Assembly: GCF_007625155.1 (NCBI RefSeq)
Contig: NZ_VMNK01000006.1
Coordinates: forward strand, 423,769-487,768
Length of the DNA: 64,000 nucleotides
From: Denitromonas halophila
GTDB lineage: Bacteria; Pseudomonadota; Gammaproteobacteria; Burkholderiales; Rhodocyclaceae
Direction of reading: 5' to 3'
A program made the translations under genes and the position numbers. The notes below the pieces were generated by a model, which saw only the letters and a program-made list of their open reading frames with translations, was not told where the DNA came from and did not search any database. This document shows, one piece after another, positions 26,025-36,095 of this stretch. Each line of letters opens with the position of its first letter. Position 1 is the stretch's first letter.

Positions 26025-26874
26025 CGACTGACACCGCCATCGCCTGCGCGTGATGACGCAGGTGCGACTCGATGAAACTGGCAATGAAATAGTAGCTGTG
26101 GTCGTAGCCCGGCTGCATGCGCAGCGTGAGCGGATGCCCCACCGCCTCGGCTGCCACCTGCAGCGCTTCGGGTTTGAGCTGCTCGGCCAGAAAGCCATCG
26201 GCCGCGCCCTGGTCGATGAGCATCGGTAAGCGCTCGGGCGCATCGGCAATCAGCGCGGTCGCGTCCCACGCACGCCACGCTGCCCGGTCGGGGCCCAGGT
26301 AGCGCGACAAGGCCTTCTCGCCCCACGGGCAGTCCATCGGATGGCAGATCGGTGAAAACGCCGACACCGACCGATACCGCCCAGGATTTTTCAGCGCACA
26401 GATCAAGGCACCGTGGCCGCCCATCGAATGCCCGCTAATACCACGTTGATCGGAGGCCGGGAAGTTGGCCTCGATCAGCGCCGGCAACTCGTCCACCACA
26501 TAGTCGTACATGCGGTAGTGCTCGGCCCACGGCGCTTCGGTGGCGTTCACATAAAAGCCGGCGCCGAGGCCGAAGTCCCACGCGCCGTCGGGGTCGCCCG
26601 GCACATCCTCGCCACGCGGGCTGGTGTCGGGCGCCACGAGGATGACGCCGAGCTCGGCCGCGACCCGATGCGCCCCGGCCTTCTGCATGAAGTTTTCGTC
26701 CGTGCAGGTCAGGCCGGACAACCAATACACCACCGGCAGCGGCAAGCCCATTTCGGCCTGCGGTGGCAGATACACCGCAAACACCATGTCGCAGCCGAGA
26801 CTGGCGGCGCGGTGGCGATAACGTTTGTGCCAGCCACCGAAACTGCGCTGGCTGGAAAGGCATTCGAGTGACAT
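26014..26874 (-). CDS. fghA: S-formylglutathione hydrolase
   Basis: A 286-residue esterase-D-type hydrolase that splits S-formylglutathione to formate and glutathione, the second step of formaldehyde detoxification. The nucleophile Ser150 lies in [12 protein letters not shown]; the remaining triad (Asp and His in GAADGFL and PGYDHSYYF) is visible. [15 protein letters not shown] is diagnostic for the family. It is 13 bases downstream of the matching dehydrogenase gene, so the pair form an operon. Confidence 0.96.
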   Translation of the reverse strand: MSLECLSSQRSFGGWHKRYRHRAASLGCDMVFAVYLPPQAEMGLPLPVVYWLSGLTCTDENFMQKAGAHRVAAELGVILVAPDTSPRGEDVPGDPDGAWDFGLGAGFYVNATEAPWAEHYRMYDYVVDELPALIEANFPASDQRGISGHSMGGHGALICALKNPGRYRSVSAFSPICHPMDCPWGEKALSRYLGPDRAAWRAWDATALIADAPERLPMLIDQGAADGFLAEQLKPEALQVAAEAVGHPLTLRMQPGYDHSYYFIASFIESHLRHHAQAMAVSVAIR

Positions 26875-26887
26875 GCGCGCGCCTCGA

Positions 26888-28009
<1,122 letters not shown>

Positions 28010-28160
28010 TCACTCCGGATTGACGATGAGTCGACAGTATAAAGAATCATTTCGCGCAGGCTGCTTGACCGCCATTCGACGGACCGCGCGCCACGGCCCC
28101 GTCATTGCGCGATAATGCCGCGCCGGCGTCCATGCCGGCATCGGGCCACAAGGAACACCC

Positions 28161-28436
28161 ATGACAATGAAAGCCACCGACCTCGCGAAAAGCCGCGGGC
28201 TCAAGATCAACAACAAGCTCGGCGCCGCCGCCAACCCCGCCCGTTTCGGTGCGGCATCGCAAGTCGTTGACAAGCGTGAGCAACGCGAACAAGAGCGCGC
28301 CCTCGGCGTGGTGCCTTTCGCCTGCAAACTGCCGATCGCGCTGGTCAAGCAACTGCAGGAACGCGGTGCCGCGCATGAAGGCGGGCTGAATGGCCTGATG
28401 GCCGAGCTGGTGAGCCAGGCGCTCGCCGAGAAGTAA
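28161..28436 (+). CDS. Conserved hypothetical protein, 91 residues
   Basis: A small, basic, probably helical protein with the pattern DLAKSRGLKINNKL, FGAASQVVDKREQREQE and VPFACKLPIALVKQLQERG. The last part, ending LNGLMAELVSQALAEK, resembles the helices of ribbon-helix-helix proteins but I cannot assign it. Similar proteins occur in related betaproteobacteria as hypothetical proteins (recalled, not checked). AAGGA precedes the ATG. It is followed after 9 bases by a membrane protein gene on the same strand. Confidence 0.75.
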   Translation: MTMKATDLAKSRGLKINNKLGAAANPARFGAASQVVDKREQREQERALGVVPFACKLPIALVKQLQERGAAHEGGLNGLMAELVSQALAEK

Positions 28437-28445
28437 ACCGCGGCC

Positions 28446-28901
28446 ATGCCCGGCGTAACCCCTGCCTCGCCGAGACGCCCTGCCAGACTCGCCGGCTGGG
28501 CCATCGCCTGGCTGCCGATGGTGTTCATCGCCATCGCCAATGGCGCGGCACGCGAGGCATGGCTGCTCGCGCCACTGGGCGAAGCGCGCGCGCAGCAGAT
28601 GTCGACGCTGAGCGCCATCGCCTTGTTTGGCGTCTATATCTGGTGGGTGATGCCGCGATTACGGCCGCACTCAGCCGGTCAGGCCGCCGCGCTCGGCGGC
28701 CTGTGGCTGGTGATGACGCTGGCCTTCGAGTTTCTGTTCGGCCACTTCGTGGCCGGGCAATCGTGGGCTACGCTGCTGGCCAACTACAACCTCGCCGCCG
28801 GCCACCTGTGGCCGCTGATTCCGCTGTGGGTGGCGATTGCGCCACCCCTCGTCCACCGGCTCAGGTCGCCTTACAGCGGCAACTCGTCAAAGCTCGCGTA
28901 G
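28446..28901 (+). CDS. Integral membrane protein of unknown function (four helices)
   Basis: A 151-residue protein with four hydrophobic segments at roughly residues 15-35, 52-70, 78-100 and 118-138. It includes WLPMVFIAIANGAAREAWL and LWLVMTLAFEFLFGHFVAG, with conserved-looking Arg, Glu and His residues inside or near helices. I do not recognise a characterised family. It follows a small hypothetical gene by 9 bases, and its last 31 bases overlap the end of the convergent ParA-like gene. Confidence 0.75.
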   Translation: MPGVTPASPRRPARLAGWAIAWLPMVFIAIANGAAREAWLLAPLGEARAQQMSTLSAIALFGVYIWWVMPRLRPHSAGQAAALGGLWLVMTLAFEFLFGHFVAGQSWATLLANYNLAAGHLWPLIPLWVAIAPPLVHRLRSPYSGNSSKLA

Positions 28902-29578
28902 ATCGCGCGCAGCCAGGTCTTGACCCGCTGACGCTCCAGCATGCCGAGCGCGTCGGGGCCGCCACGCGTATTGCTGGCCGCCCAGAAGCTGGCGCTCTGG
29001 CGGTCGATCTTGCGCATGCTCGCTTCGTGCAACTCCGGCAAGGTGATGACGCGCGCGCCGAGCGCTCGTGCGCCCTGCAGGGCTGACGAAGCATCGAGCT
29101 GCGTGAAGTCCGAGCCGCGACCGAGGTTCTTCACCACAAAGTAGTTCAGCTCGGCGCCATAGGTGTTGATCAGACGGTTGAGCAGGCTCACCGAGTCGGC
29201 GCCCGAGTCGGCCAGATGCCAGTAATTGACGGTGACGCCCATCTCGGACAGCAGCGGCAAGAGGTCCGAATCCTTGATCCAGCGCGCCAGCGGTGCGGCG
29301 GTTTGCGCCGCCAGGTCGACGATCACGCTCGGTGCCTCACCCTCATCCGGCGCCGGCTCGTCAAAGACGGTGGCGATCAGGTCCAGGCCTTCGTAGGTAT
29401 CGACAATCACCGGCGACGCATAGTCGGCATAGAAGCGGGTGAAGGAAGTGTGCGAGCGATCGGTATCGAAACCGGTGAACGGCCGCCCCTTGTCGATGAA
29501 GTACTGCGCCAACACCCGTGCCGTCACGGACTTGCCAACACCGCCTTTTTCACCGCCGATGAGATTGAGAGAACTCAT
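28871..29578 (-). CDS. ParA/MinD-like P-loop ATPase (orphan)
   Basis: A 235-residue ATPase with a deviant Walker A motif, GGEKGGVGKSVTARVLAQ (Lys11 and Lys16), as in ParA/MinD/ArsA proteins. FDTDRSHTSFTRF follows where ParA has its switch region, and VIVDLAAQT matches Walker B. Relatives are often labelled 'mobilisation protein', but no partner ParB, relaxase or transfer gene is here. The conserved ending KIDRQSASFWAASNTRGGPDALG is characteristic of this subgroup. Its function is not established. The gene is monocistronic and overlaps the convergent membrane protein gene. Confidence 0.82.
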   Translation of the reverse strand: MSSLNLIGGEKGGVGKSVTARVLAQYFIDKGRPFTGFDTDRSHTSFTRFYADYASPVIVDTYEGLDLIATVFDEPAPDEGEAPSVIVDLAAQTAAPLARWIKDSDLLPLLSEMGVTVNYWHLADSGADSVSLLNRLINTYGAELNYFVVKNLGRGSDFTQLDASSALQGARALGARVITLPELHEASMRKIDRQSASFWAASNTRGGPDALGMLERQRVKTWLRAIYASFDELPL

Positions 29579-29784
29579 GAGTCTGTCCTGTGTTTCGATG
29601 ATCCAGCCAAACGACTGATCATCCGGGAATGAGTTAACAACATAACAAAACCGTACGCCAACCGAGCCGCCAGACTAAGCCCGGACAATGACAGACGCAA
29701 GCAAGGCCGCTATAAAGAACACTCGGCACCGGCCTGCTTCAGCCACACAGACCCCCTCCTCCTCCGACAGACAAGCGCATAGAC

Positions 29785-30927
29785 ATGCCCCAGACCCGAA
29801 TTCCCGCCGCGTGGATGCGTGGCGGCACCAGCAAAGGTGTGTTCTTCCTCGCCAGCGACCTGCCCGCCAACACCACCGAACGCGACGCCCTGCTCGTTCG
29901 CCTGCTCGGCAGCCCCGACCCCTACGGCAAGCAGATCGACGGCCTCGGCGGCGCCACCTCCAGCACCAGCAAGGTGGTGATCGTCTCGCCCGCCAGCGAG
30001 CCGGACAGCGATGTGGCCTACCGCTTCGGACAGGTGCTGATCGACGAAGACGTCATCGACTGGTCGGGCAACTGCGGCAACCTCACCGCCGCCGTCGGCC
30101 CCTTTGCGCTGTGGCGCAAGCTGGTGTCCGCTCCGGCCAATGGCGAAGCCAACATCCGCCTGTGGCAAGCGAACGTGGGCAAGCGGATTCACGCCCGTGT
30201 CCCGGTGCTCGACAGCTTGCCGCTCGAGAGCGGCAAGTTCGTGCTCGATGGCGTGGCCTTCCCGTCAGCGCCGATCACCCTCACCTTTCTCGACCCCGGC
30301 AGCGCCGAAGGCGGCGGCATTCTGCCCACCGGCAACCCGGTCGACACGCTCACACTGGATGACGGCACCCCGGTCGACGCCTCGCTGGTCAGCGCCGGCA
30401 ACCCGATGGTGTTTGTCTCGGCCCATGCACTCGGCGCCGACTGCACCGCCTCGCAGGCCGAGCTCAACGCCGATGCCGCACTGCTCGCACGCTGCGAACA
30501 ACTGCGTATCGCCGGCGCGCTGGCCATGGGCCTGGCCGACTCGGCCGAGGCCGCAGCGCGCCGCCAGCACACGCCCAAGCTTGCCCTCGTCGCCCCGCCG
30601 GCCCAGTGCCAGTCCGTCGACGGCAAACGCTTTGCCGCCAGCGATCTCGACCTGCTCACCCGTGTGCTGTCGATGGGCAGCTTCCATCACGCCATCCCTG
30701 GCACCGCGGCCATCGCCATGGCGGCCGCGGCCGGCGTGCCCGGCTCGCTGGTGTCGCGCCAACTCCTGAACGATCCGGCCGGCCCGCTGCGCATCGGCCA
30801 CCCCTCGGGCCGCAGCGAAGTCGGCGCCACCACCCACACCCGGCAGGGCCAATGGATGCTGGAGGCCGCCGTACTGCGGCGCAGCGCCCGGATGCTGATG
30901 GACGGCTGGGCCTGCCTGCCCGGTTGA
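29785..30927 (+). CDS. PrpF-family isomerase (aconitate/oxalomesaconate-type)
   Basis: A 380-residue member of the PrpF family, which isomerises 2-methylaconitate, 4-oxalomesaconate or similar substrates without cofactor. It begins with the conserved [20 protein letters not shown] and contains [14 protein letters not shown] and [17 protein letters not shown], the last holding a catalytic cysteine; a diaminopimelate-epimerase-like double fold is expected. No prpB, prpC or acnD gene is near, so the methylcitrate role is not supported by context; the neighbouring dienelactone-hydrolase-like gene may hint at aromatic ring-cleavage products. Substrate uncertain. Confidence 0.88.
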   Translation: MPQTRIPAAWMRGGTSKGVFFLASDLPANTTERDALLVRLLGSPDPYGKQIDGLGGATSSTSKVVIVSPASEPDSDVAYRFGQVLIDEDVIDWSGNCGNLTAAVGPFALWRKLVSAPANGEANIRLWQANVGKRIHARVPVLDSLPLESGKFVLDGVAFPSAPITLTFLDPGSAEGGGILPTGNPVDTLTLDDGTPVDASLVSAGNPMVFVSAHALGADCTASQAELNADAALLARCEQLRIAGALAMGLADSAEAAARRQHTPKLALVAPPAQCQSVDGKRFAASDLDLLTRVLSMGSFHHAIPGTAAIAMAAAAGVPGSLVSRQLLNDPAGPLRIGHPSGRSEVGATTHTRQGQWMLEAAVLRRSARMLMDGWACLPG

Positions 30928-31009
30928 ACGCGACCACCCGGCCACGGTCACATGCGATGACGTTCCGGCGGACAACAGTCCGCCGGCTTCTGCCCCCTGG
31001 AGACTTGCG

Positions 31010-31876
31010 ATGCAAACGGATCCCGATTTCGACAGCCTGCTCCCCGCCAACCGCCTCGATCGCCGCGGCTTTCTGCTCACTGCCACCGCTGCCGGCTTTG
31101 CTCTGGCCACCCACCCCGTGAGTGCTCAAACCATGATCCATACTGATGACGCCGGCCTGCGCACCGGCACCGACATGCTCGACACCGGCACCGGTGCCCT
31201 GCCGCTCTACTACGCCGCACCCGCCCAGGGCGGCCCGCACCCGGTGGTGCTGGTCGTACAGGAAATCTTTGGCGTGCACGAGCACATCCGCGATGTCTGC
31301 CGCCGCCTCGCCCGGCTCGGCTATCTGGCCATTGCCCCCGAGCTCTATTTCCGCCAGGGCGATCCGGGCAAATACGACAACATCCCCACATTGCTCAAGG
31401 AGATCGTATCGAAGGTGCCCGACGAGCAAGTCATGTCAGACCTCGACATGACCGTCGCCTGGGCGGCCGGCCACGGCGGCAACACCGCCCGGCTCGGCAT
31501 CACCGGCTTCTGCTGGGGCGGACGTATCGTGTGGCTGTATGCCGCGCATAACGCCAAGCTCAAGGCCGGCATCGCCTGGTATGGGCGGATTCGCGGTGAA
31601 GCCTCCGCGCTCAGCCCGCGCCACCCGATCGATATCGTCGGCGAACTGAAGGCGCCGGTGCTCGGCCTGTATGGTGCGCAAGACCAGGGCATTCCGGCCG
31701 CCGACGCCGAGGCCATGGGCGCGGCGCTCAAAGCCGCGGGCAAGAAAGGTGAGGTGGTGGTCTATCCAGACGCCGGCCACGCCTTCCATGCCGACTACCG
31801 GCCCAGCTATCGCGAAGGCCCGGCGCAGGATGGCTGGCAGCGGCTTCAGGCCTGGCTCAAGACCAACGGGGTGTAA
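31010..31876 (+). CDS. Dienelactone hydrolase family protein with Tat signal
   Basis: A 288-residue alpha/beta hydrolase of the dienelactone hydrolase family. The N-terminus [17 protein letters not shown] with two arginines at residues 26-27 and a following hydrophobic stretch ending VSAQ looks like a twin-arginine signal, so the enzyme is probably periplasmic. The nucleophilic cysteine is in TGFCWGGR near residue 165, and the Asp and His are in LYGAQDQG and DAGHAFH. GGAG precedes the ATG. It is 82 bases after the PrpF-type gene and ends 2 bases before the convergent AsmA gene. Confidence 0.9.
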   Translation: MQTDPDFDSLLPANRLDRRGFLLTATAAGFALATHPVSAQTMIHTDDAGLRTGTDMLDTGTGALPLYYAAPAQGGPHPVVLVVQEIFGVHEHIRDVCRRLARLGYLAIAPELYFRQGDPGKYDNIPTLLKEIVSKVPDEQVMSDLDMTVAWAAGHGGNTARLGITGFCWGGRIVWLYAAHNAKLKAGIAWYGRIRGEASALSPRHPIDIVGELKAPVLGLYGAQDQGIPAADAEAMGAALKAAGKKGEVVVYPDAGHAFHADYRPSYREGPAQDGWQRLQAWLKTNGV

Positions 31877-31878
31877 TG

Positions 31879-33945
31879 TCAGCGGGCGGCGCTCGCCGCC
31901 TCGGTGCGCCACACCGGGGCGGCGACACTGCCGCCCAGGCTGAGCGGCTGGCTCTGCGTCTTCAATTTTCGGTACAGCTTGCGGCTCATGCCTTTGGGCG
32001 CCTCGGCCAAAGCAGCCTTCAGTGACAGATCGAGCGCGCCGTCGCCCAGCCCGATCTGCCCCTGACCACTCAGTTGCAGCCACGCACCGCGAATCGACAG
32101 CGTCTCGACCTGCGCGACGCCCGCGGCCACCTGCACTTCGGCGCTGGCCGCGCGAATTGGCAGATTGTCTGCCACCGCGTCGCCCGGCAGGGCTGCCGCC
32201 AGCACGCTATCCTGCGCACGCAGCGCGTCAATCAGCGCAGTGCCGCGCCAGGCGCCGCCGTTGAGCTGAAAGCGCATCGGCCCCCGTGCCGTCGCCACCG
32301 GGTCGGCCGCGCGGGCATCGAAATCCAGGCGCACATCGGCATCCAGGCCACCGCCGAGCATCGGCGTCGCCTCGGCCGCCATCGGCCATTGCTCAATCGC
32401 CACGCCGGTCGCCTTGACGCTGAGCGTGCCCGCACCCGCCGCATCGCGCGCGAGCTGCCCGGACACCCGGCCATTGAACACCGCCCCGTCGAAAGGCCCC
32501 AACCGCAAGTCGGACCCATCGCTCGCCAGCGGCAACACCAGCGACTCGAAACGCCAGCCGTCGGCGTCCAGCCGATCCGCCCGGAGTCGCCCCGCAAACG
32601 GCGGCAATGTGGGCGCAAACCACAGCGCCCTCAGCTCCGCGCGGTAGGCCGCCAGCGACAACAGCGGCGTATGCAGATCAAACTGCAGGGCTGGCGTGCG
32701 CTCGGGGCGAACGCTCACCGCGCCGGCCAGCCGGTGCGTGCCATCACTGAATGCCAGCTCCGACGCGAGCACACCGGCCAGCGGCTGCCAGGCGAGTTGC
32801 CCGGTGATCTGCAGCTTGCGGGCCGGCGCCGCGTCGGCGCGCGGCCAGCCAACTTGGGCATCCAGGCCGTTGAGCATGAGTTCGGCAGATTCGCTGCGCC
32901 AGGCCGGCACCGCCTGCACGCTCACGCCATGGCTGCGGCCGTCGCGGCGCAGGTTGCCCTCCAGCGACAGACTATCGGCCGTCCAGCCCTCGCCCCCCGT
33001 GCGCAAATTGCTCACCCGTCCGGCCAGGGCGCCGCCGCGCTCGCCGTCGCGCTTGAAACTCGCCGTGGCCAGCGCCAGATGCAGTCCGTCCTGCCACTGC
33101 CACTCGGCCACATCGGCGGCAATCTCGCTGGTGCCGCTGCGCCCCTTTCCGGTCATGCGCAGTACCACGTCCCGCCCTTGCCAGCGACCTTGCGCGTCGG
33201 CCGTCACGCCCCCCAGGCTGAGCCCCAGGCCCGCTTGCTGATAGCCCAGCGCCTCACCGGAAAAATCCACGCCGGCAATATTCAGACTGACCACGCCGTC
33301 GCCATTGATGTCGAAACCGGCGGTCATCCGGAAGCGTCCGGTGGCAGGCAAGGCGCCGACCGCCCTGGCATCGCCCTCGACCCCAAGGCCGCCGCGCACG
33401 CCCTTGCCCACCGGGCCAAGGAAGGCGGTCACATCCGACAACTGCAGCGTCACGCCATTGATCGGGTCGACCACCTCAAGCGCGCCGCCGGTGACCGTCA
33501 CCCGGCGCACGTTGAAGGCCACCTTGCGGTCCTTGATCGAGGTCGCATCGCGCAGGCCATCCAGCGATTCGAGTGTCTTGAGGACATCCCGCGTGAGGTG
33601 AATCTTCAAGCCCTCGAAGCGCATCTCCTGAACGTCAACCTGACGCGACAGCAAGGGCAGCAGGCCCACGTGGACACGCACGCGTGCCATGTACGCGGCA
33701 AGGTGCTCGGGCGCACCACGCGCCGACACGCTGACCTGCGCCGCATCGAGCGCCAGACGGGGCCAGAATGACAGCGTGAGCGGCCCGTCGATACGCAGCG
33801 CCCGATCATGGCGCTCGGCCACGGCCTGAACCAGCTCGGCTTTCACGCGCTCGCTGTCGAAGGTTTCGGTGAGATACCAGATCGCGCCAACGGCCAGCAA
33901 GAGCAGGCACAACAGAAAAATGGCGAGATTTTTGAACAGGCGCAT
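31879..33945 (-). CDS. AsmA-family protein
   Basis: A 688-residue envelope protein with one N-terminal membrane anchor (residues 5-25, FLLCLLLLAVGAIWYL) and a long beta-rich periplasmic part. The AsmA N-terminal domain is clear (GPLTLSFWPRLALDAAQVSV, then LLSRQVDVQEMRFEGLKIHL), and the C-terminal AsmA_2-like part near residues 560-670 includes LSIRGAWLQLSGQGQIGLGDG. AsmA-like proteins are thought to bridge inner and outer membranes and move phospholipids. Single gene; convergent with the dienelactone hydrolase gene. Confidence 0.93.
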   Translation of the reverse strand: MRLFKNLAIFLLCLLLLAVGAIWYLTETFDSERVKAELVQAVAERHDRALRIDGPLTLSFWPRLALDAAQVSVSARGAPEHLAAYMARVRVHVGLLPLLSRQVDVQEMRFEGLKIHLTRDVLKTLESLDGLRDATSIKDRKVAFNVRRVTVTGGALEVVDPINGVTLQLSDVTAFLGPVGKGVRGGLGVEGDARAVGALPATGRFRMTAGFDINGDGVVSLNIAGVDFSGEALGYQQAGLGLSLGGVTADAQGRWQGRDVVLRMTGKGRSGTSEIAADVAEWQWQDGLHLALATASFKRDGERGGALAGRVSNLRTGGEGWTADSLSLEGNLRRDGRSHGVSVQAVPAWRSESAELMLNGLDAQVGWPRADAAPARKLQITGQLAWQPLAGVLASELAFSDGTHRLAGAVSVRPERTPALQFDLHTPLLSLAAYRAELRALWFAPTLPPFAGRLRADRLDADGWRFESLVLPLASDGSDLRLGPFDGAVFNGRVSGQLARDAAGAGTLSVKATGVAIEQWPMAAEATPMLGGGLDADVRLDFDARAADPVATARGPMRFQLNGGAWRGTALIDALRAQDSVLAAALPGDAVADNLPIRAASAEVQVAAGVAQVETLSIRGAWLQLSGQGQIGLGDGALDLSLKAALAEAPKGMSRKLYRKLKTQSQPLSLGGSVAAPVWRTEAASAAR

Positions 33946-34022
33946 GACCGATCCGGGTGCGATAGCGTAGATACGCCGTCATCTTAGCGCCAATACGGGC
34001 GCAGCGTTTGGCCGATCCGGGC

Positions 34023-34559
34023 TCAGTCCGACGGGGTCGCGCGTGGCGGCGAGTGGCGCAGCAAGTAGTCGGCCACCAGGCCGTTCACGGTGCCAAACAC
34101 CACGGCCGCCAGCGCGAACACCGGCACCAGGTAGAAAATGCCGTCATGCGGCACCAGCCACAGCCGAGCGATCAGAATCTGCCCCGAAAAATGGCCAAAA
34201 GCGGCGAGCACACTGTGACTGACCGGGCCGAACCAGCGCTTGGGCAAGTGCTGCGCCAAGGCCAGCACCCCCAGGCTGATCAACGCCCCGCTGAGACTCA
34301 GAAAGAAACCCGGCGCCAGAAACTGACCCAGCACCAGCGACGCGGCAAACACCCGCAGCAACGCCACCCACGCCGCCTCGCGCCAGCCCCAGCGCGCCAG
34401 CACCACCAAGGTGATGATATTGCCCAGCCCCGGCTTGACGCCTGGCAGCGGCAGCGGGATCGCCGCCTCGGCCACCGACAGCGCGATGGCCGCCGCCGCA
34501 TAGCGGGCGATGCGCACATCGGCATTGGTGACCGGCAGTTCAGTAGTTGAGCGTGTCAT
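34023..34559 (-). CDS. Gx transporter family protein (heptaprenyl diphosphate synthase component I-like)
   Basis: A 178-residue membrane protein of the Gx transporter/Hpre_diP_synt_I family with about five helices. Recognisable parts are IPLPLPGVKPGLGNIITLVV, LLRVFAASLVLGQFLAPGF and the conserved LSLSGALISLGVLAL. The family is an ECF S-component-like group often found beside NusG-domain-II proteins and flavin-related genes; despite its name a role in prenyl synthesis is doubtful. Its first 20 bases overlap the NusG-domain-II gene, third member of the rapZ operon. Confidence 0.86.
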   Translation of the reverse strand: MTRSTTELPVTNADVRIARYAAAAIALSVAEAAIPLPLPGVKPGLGNIITLVVLARWGWREAAWVALLRVFAASLVLGQFLAPGFFLSLSGALISLGVLALAQHLPKRWFGPVSHSVLAAFGHFSGQILIARLWLVPHDGIFYLVPVFALAAVVFGTVNGLVADYLLRHSPPRATPSD

Positions 34560-34929
34560 AGGCGCTGCTGTCGCCGAGCAGGCGCAGGCTGACTTCGTTG
34601 GGCGCGCAGATGGCGACCGCGCCGGCGCGGCTCAGCCAGCCTTGCAACACACAATACTGGCGAGGTCCGGGGTCGCTGAGCACGCGCGCCCGGCCCGGCT
34701 CGACTTGCACCCGGGTCTGACCGAGCGGGCCGTCGACATCGACCGATGCCGGGCGATCGAGGCTCAAGCGAGCGACCACCTTGCCACCGGCACGCACCTC
34801 GGCCCAGCGCGCCACACCGCCTTGCCAGAACGTCAGTGCAAAAAACACGCAAGCGGCCAAACCGCCGCCGATCACCAGAATATCGCCCGGACGAAAGCCG
34901 GCCCGCCATTCATGCCAGGCCAGCTTCAT
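34540..34929 (-). CDS. NusG domain II-containing membrane-anchored protein
   Basis: A 129-residue protein with one N-terminal membrane helix (residues 17-37, [19 protein letters not shown]) and a small exported beta domain of the NusG domain II family, ending [21 protein letters not shown]. That two-cysteine ending (C-x7-G...ICxPN) is characteristic. The start at 34929 overlaps the rapZ stop (ATGA). The coding frame is open much further upstream, antisense-like inside rapZ, but only this part matches the family. Together with the Gx transporter it forms a conserved pair of unknown, possibly flavin- or redox-linked, function. Confidence 0.85.
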   Translation of the reverse strand: MKLAWHEWRAGFRPGDILVIGGGLAACVFFALTFWQGGVARWAEVRAGGKVVARLSLDRPASVDVDGPLGQTRVQVEPGRARVLSDPGPRQYCVLQGWLSRAGAVAICAPNEVSLRLLGDSSAYDTLNY

Positions 34930-35795
34930 GAAGAGGTCTGACCGTCCCGCGAACGTCGCGCCGAGGCGCGATGCCGAACCATGACGCGCACGCTCTCGCC
35001 AAAAGCCTTGGCCAGCCATTCGGCGAAATACACCGATCGATGTTGCCCGCCGGTGCAGCCGATGGCCACCGTGAGATAGCTGCGATTGTCGCGAATGTAG
35101 GCCGGCAGCCAGTTGGCCACAAAGGCGCGGATGTCTTCGGCCATGCGGCCGACTTCGGGAATGCGCTCGAGGAAGTCGATCACCGGCTGGTCCTTGCCGG
35201 TGAGCGGACGCAGCTTGGGGTCGTAGTGCGGATTGGGCAGGCAGCGCACATCGAACACCAGATCGGCATCGACCGGAATGCCGTATTTGAAGCCGAAGGA
35301 CTGGAACAACAAGGTGAGACCGGCCGTGGCCTCGAGCTGCATGTAGTCCTTGATCCAGGCGCGCAAGGTGTTGGCCTGGGTGTCGCTGGTGTCCATGCGG
35401 TAGCCCAGGCGCGCGATCGGGTCGAGCGCCTCGCGCTCGCGGGCGATCGCCTCGGCCAGGGTGACGTTCTCTTCGGCCAGCGGGTGGCGCCGGCGGGTTT
35501 CGGAGAAGCGGGCAATCAAGGTGTCGTCGCGGGCATCGAGAAAGATGAAGCGCACATCGGCAATCATGCCGCGCAGCCGCTCGACCTCGCCAGGCAAGGC
35601 GGCAATCGACATGCCCGAACGCACATCCACCGCCACCGCGACGCGCTTGTAGCCGGCGCCGTGCAGGTTGGTCACCAGTTGCGGCAAGAGCGTCGCAGGC
35701 AGGTTGTCGACCACATAGTAGCCGCCATCTTCGAGCACATTGAGGGCAACGCTCTTGCCCGATCCAGACAAGCCGCTGATGAGGACGATCTGCAT
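34926..35795 (-). CDS. rapZ: RNase adapter protein RapZ (YvcJ family)
   Basis: A 289-residue P-loop protein of the RapZ/YvcJ family. In E. coli RapZ delivers the sRNA GlmZ to RNase E and senses glucosamine-6-phosphate. The Walker A motif is GLSGSGKS (residues 8-15), followed by [20 protein letters not shown]. The C-terminal domain has [20 protein letters not shown] and [18 protein letters not shown]. The ATG at 35795 is the family start; a frame open to 35879 adds unsupported residues. Unlike many proteobacteria there is no ptsN, hprK or rpoN next to it; instead it heads an operon with the NusG-II and Gx genes. Confidence 0.95.
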   Translation of the reverse strand: MQIVLISGLSGSGKSVALNVLEDGGYYVVDNLPATLLPQLVTNLHGAGYKRVAVAVDVRSGMSIAALPGEVERLRGMIADVRFIFLDARDDTLIARFSETRRRHPLAEENVTLAEAIAREREALDPIARLGYRMDTSDTQANTLRAWIKDYMQLEATAGLTLLFQSFGFKYGIPVDADLVFDVRCLPNPHYDPKLRPLTGKDQPVIDFLERIPEVGRMAEDIRAFVANWLPAYIRDNRSYLTVAIGCTGGQHRSVYFAEWLAKAFGESVRVMVRHRASARRSRDGQTSS

Positions 35796-36095
35796 GTTGA
35801 GGCCCGTAACGGAATGCGTCGAGTGTATAGCGAACGGCCGTTTGATGACACCCACCGCCCACCCAGTGCTGCGCTGCAACGCAGCACTGGCGCGGCATAT
35901 TAGAGAAATCGCATCAGCAAAAAACGCATTCTCGTTCTATTCTTAAGAAGTTGATGCTGCGAATACCGCGACGTAAACAACAACCCACGCGAGGTGTTCG
36001 ATCAACCCCCCCGGCCATGGCGCGCGTCGTCAAGGCCACCGGATGGGTGCAGGCAGGGCTCGTCCGGTCTCGTGACAGACCTGGAGGAGACCTTT
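35796..36095. other. Divergent intergenic region between rapZ and the TRAP operon
   Basis: About 300 bases that must hold both promoters. A perfect hairpin (35863-35890) lies nearer rapZ; an AT-rich stretch at about 35895-35950 (catattagagaaatcgc and ttctattcttaagaag) is the best promoter candidate. No gene is supported here. Confidence 0.5.
35863..35890. other. Perfect hairpin upstream of rapZ
   Basis: Inverted repeat ccagtgctgcg / cgcagcactgg with a 6-base loop, 68 bases upstream of the rapZ start. No T tract follows on either strand, so an operator or leader RNA structure is as likely as a terminator. Confidence 0.6.

Noticed and set aside
28871..29578. Plasmid partition or mobilisation locus
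   Set aside because: Only the ATPase is present; no ParB, relaxase, origin-like repeats or transfer genes around it.
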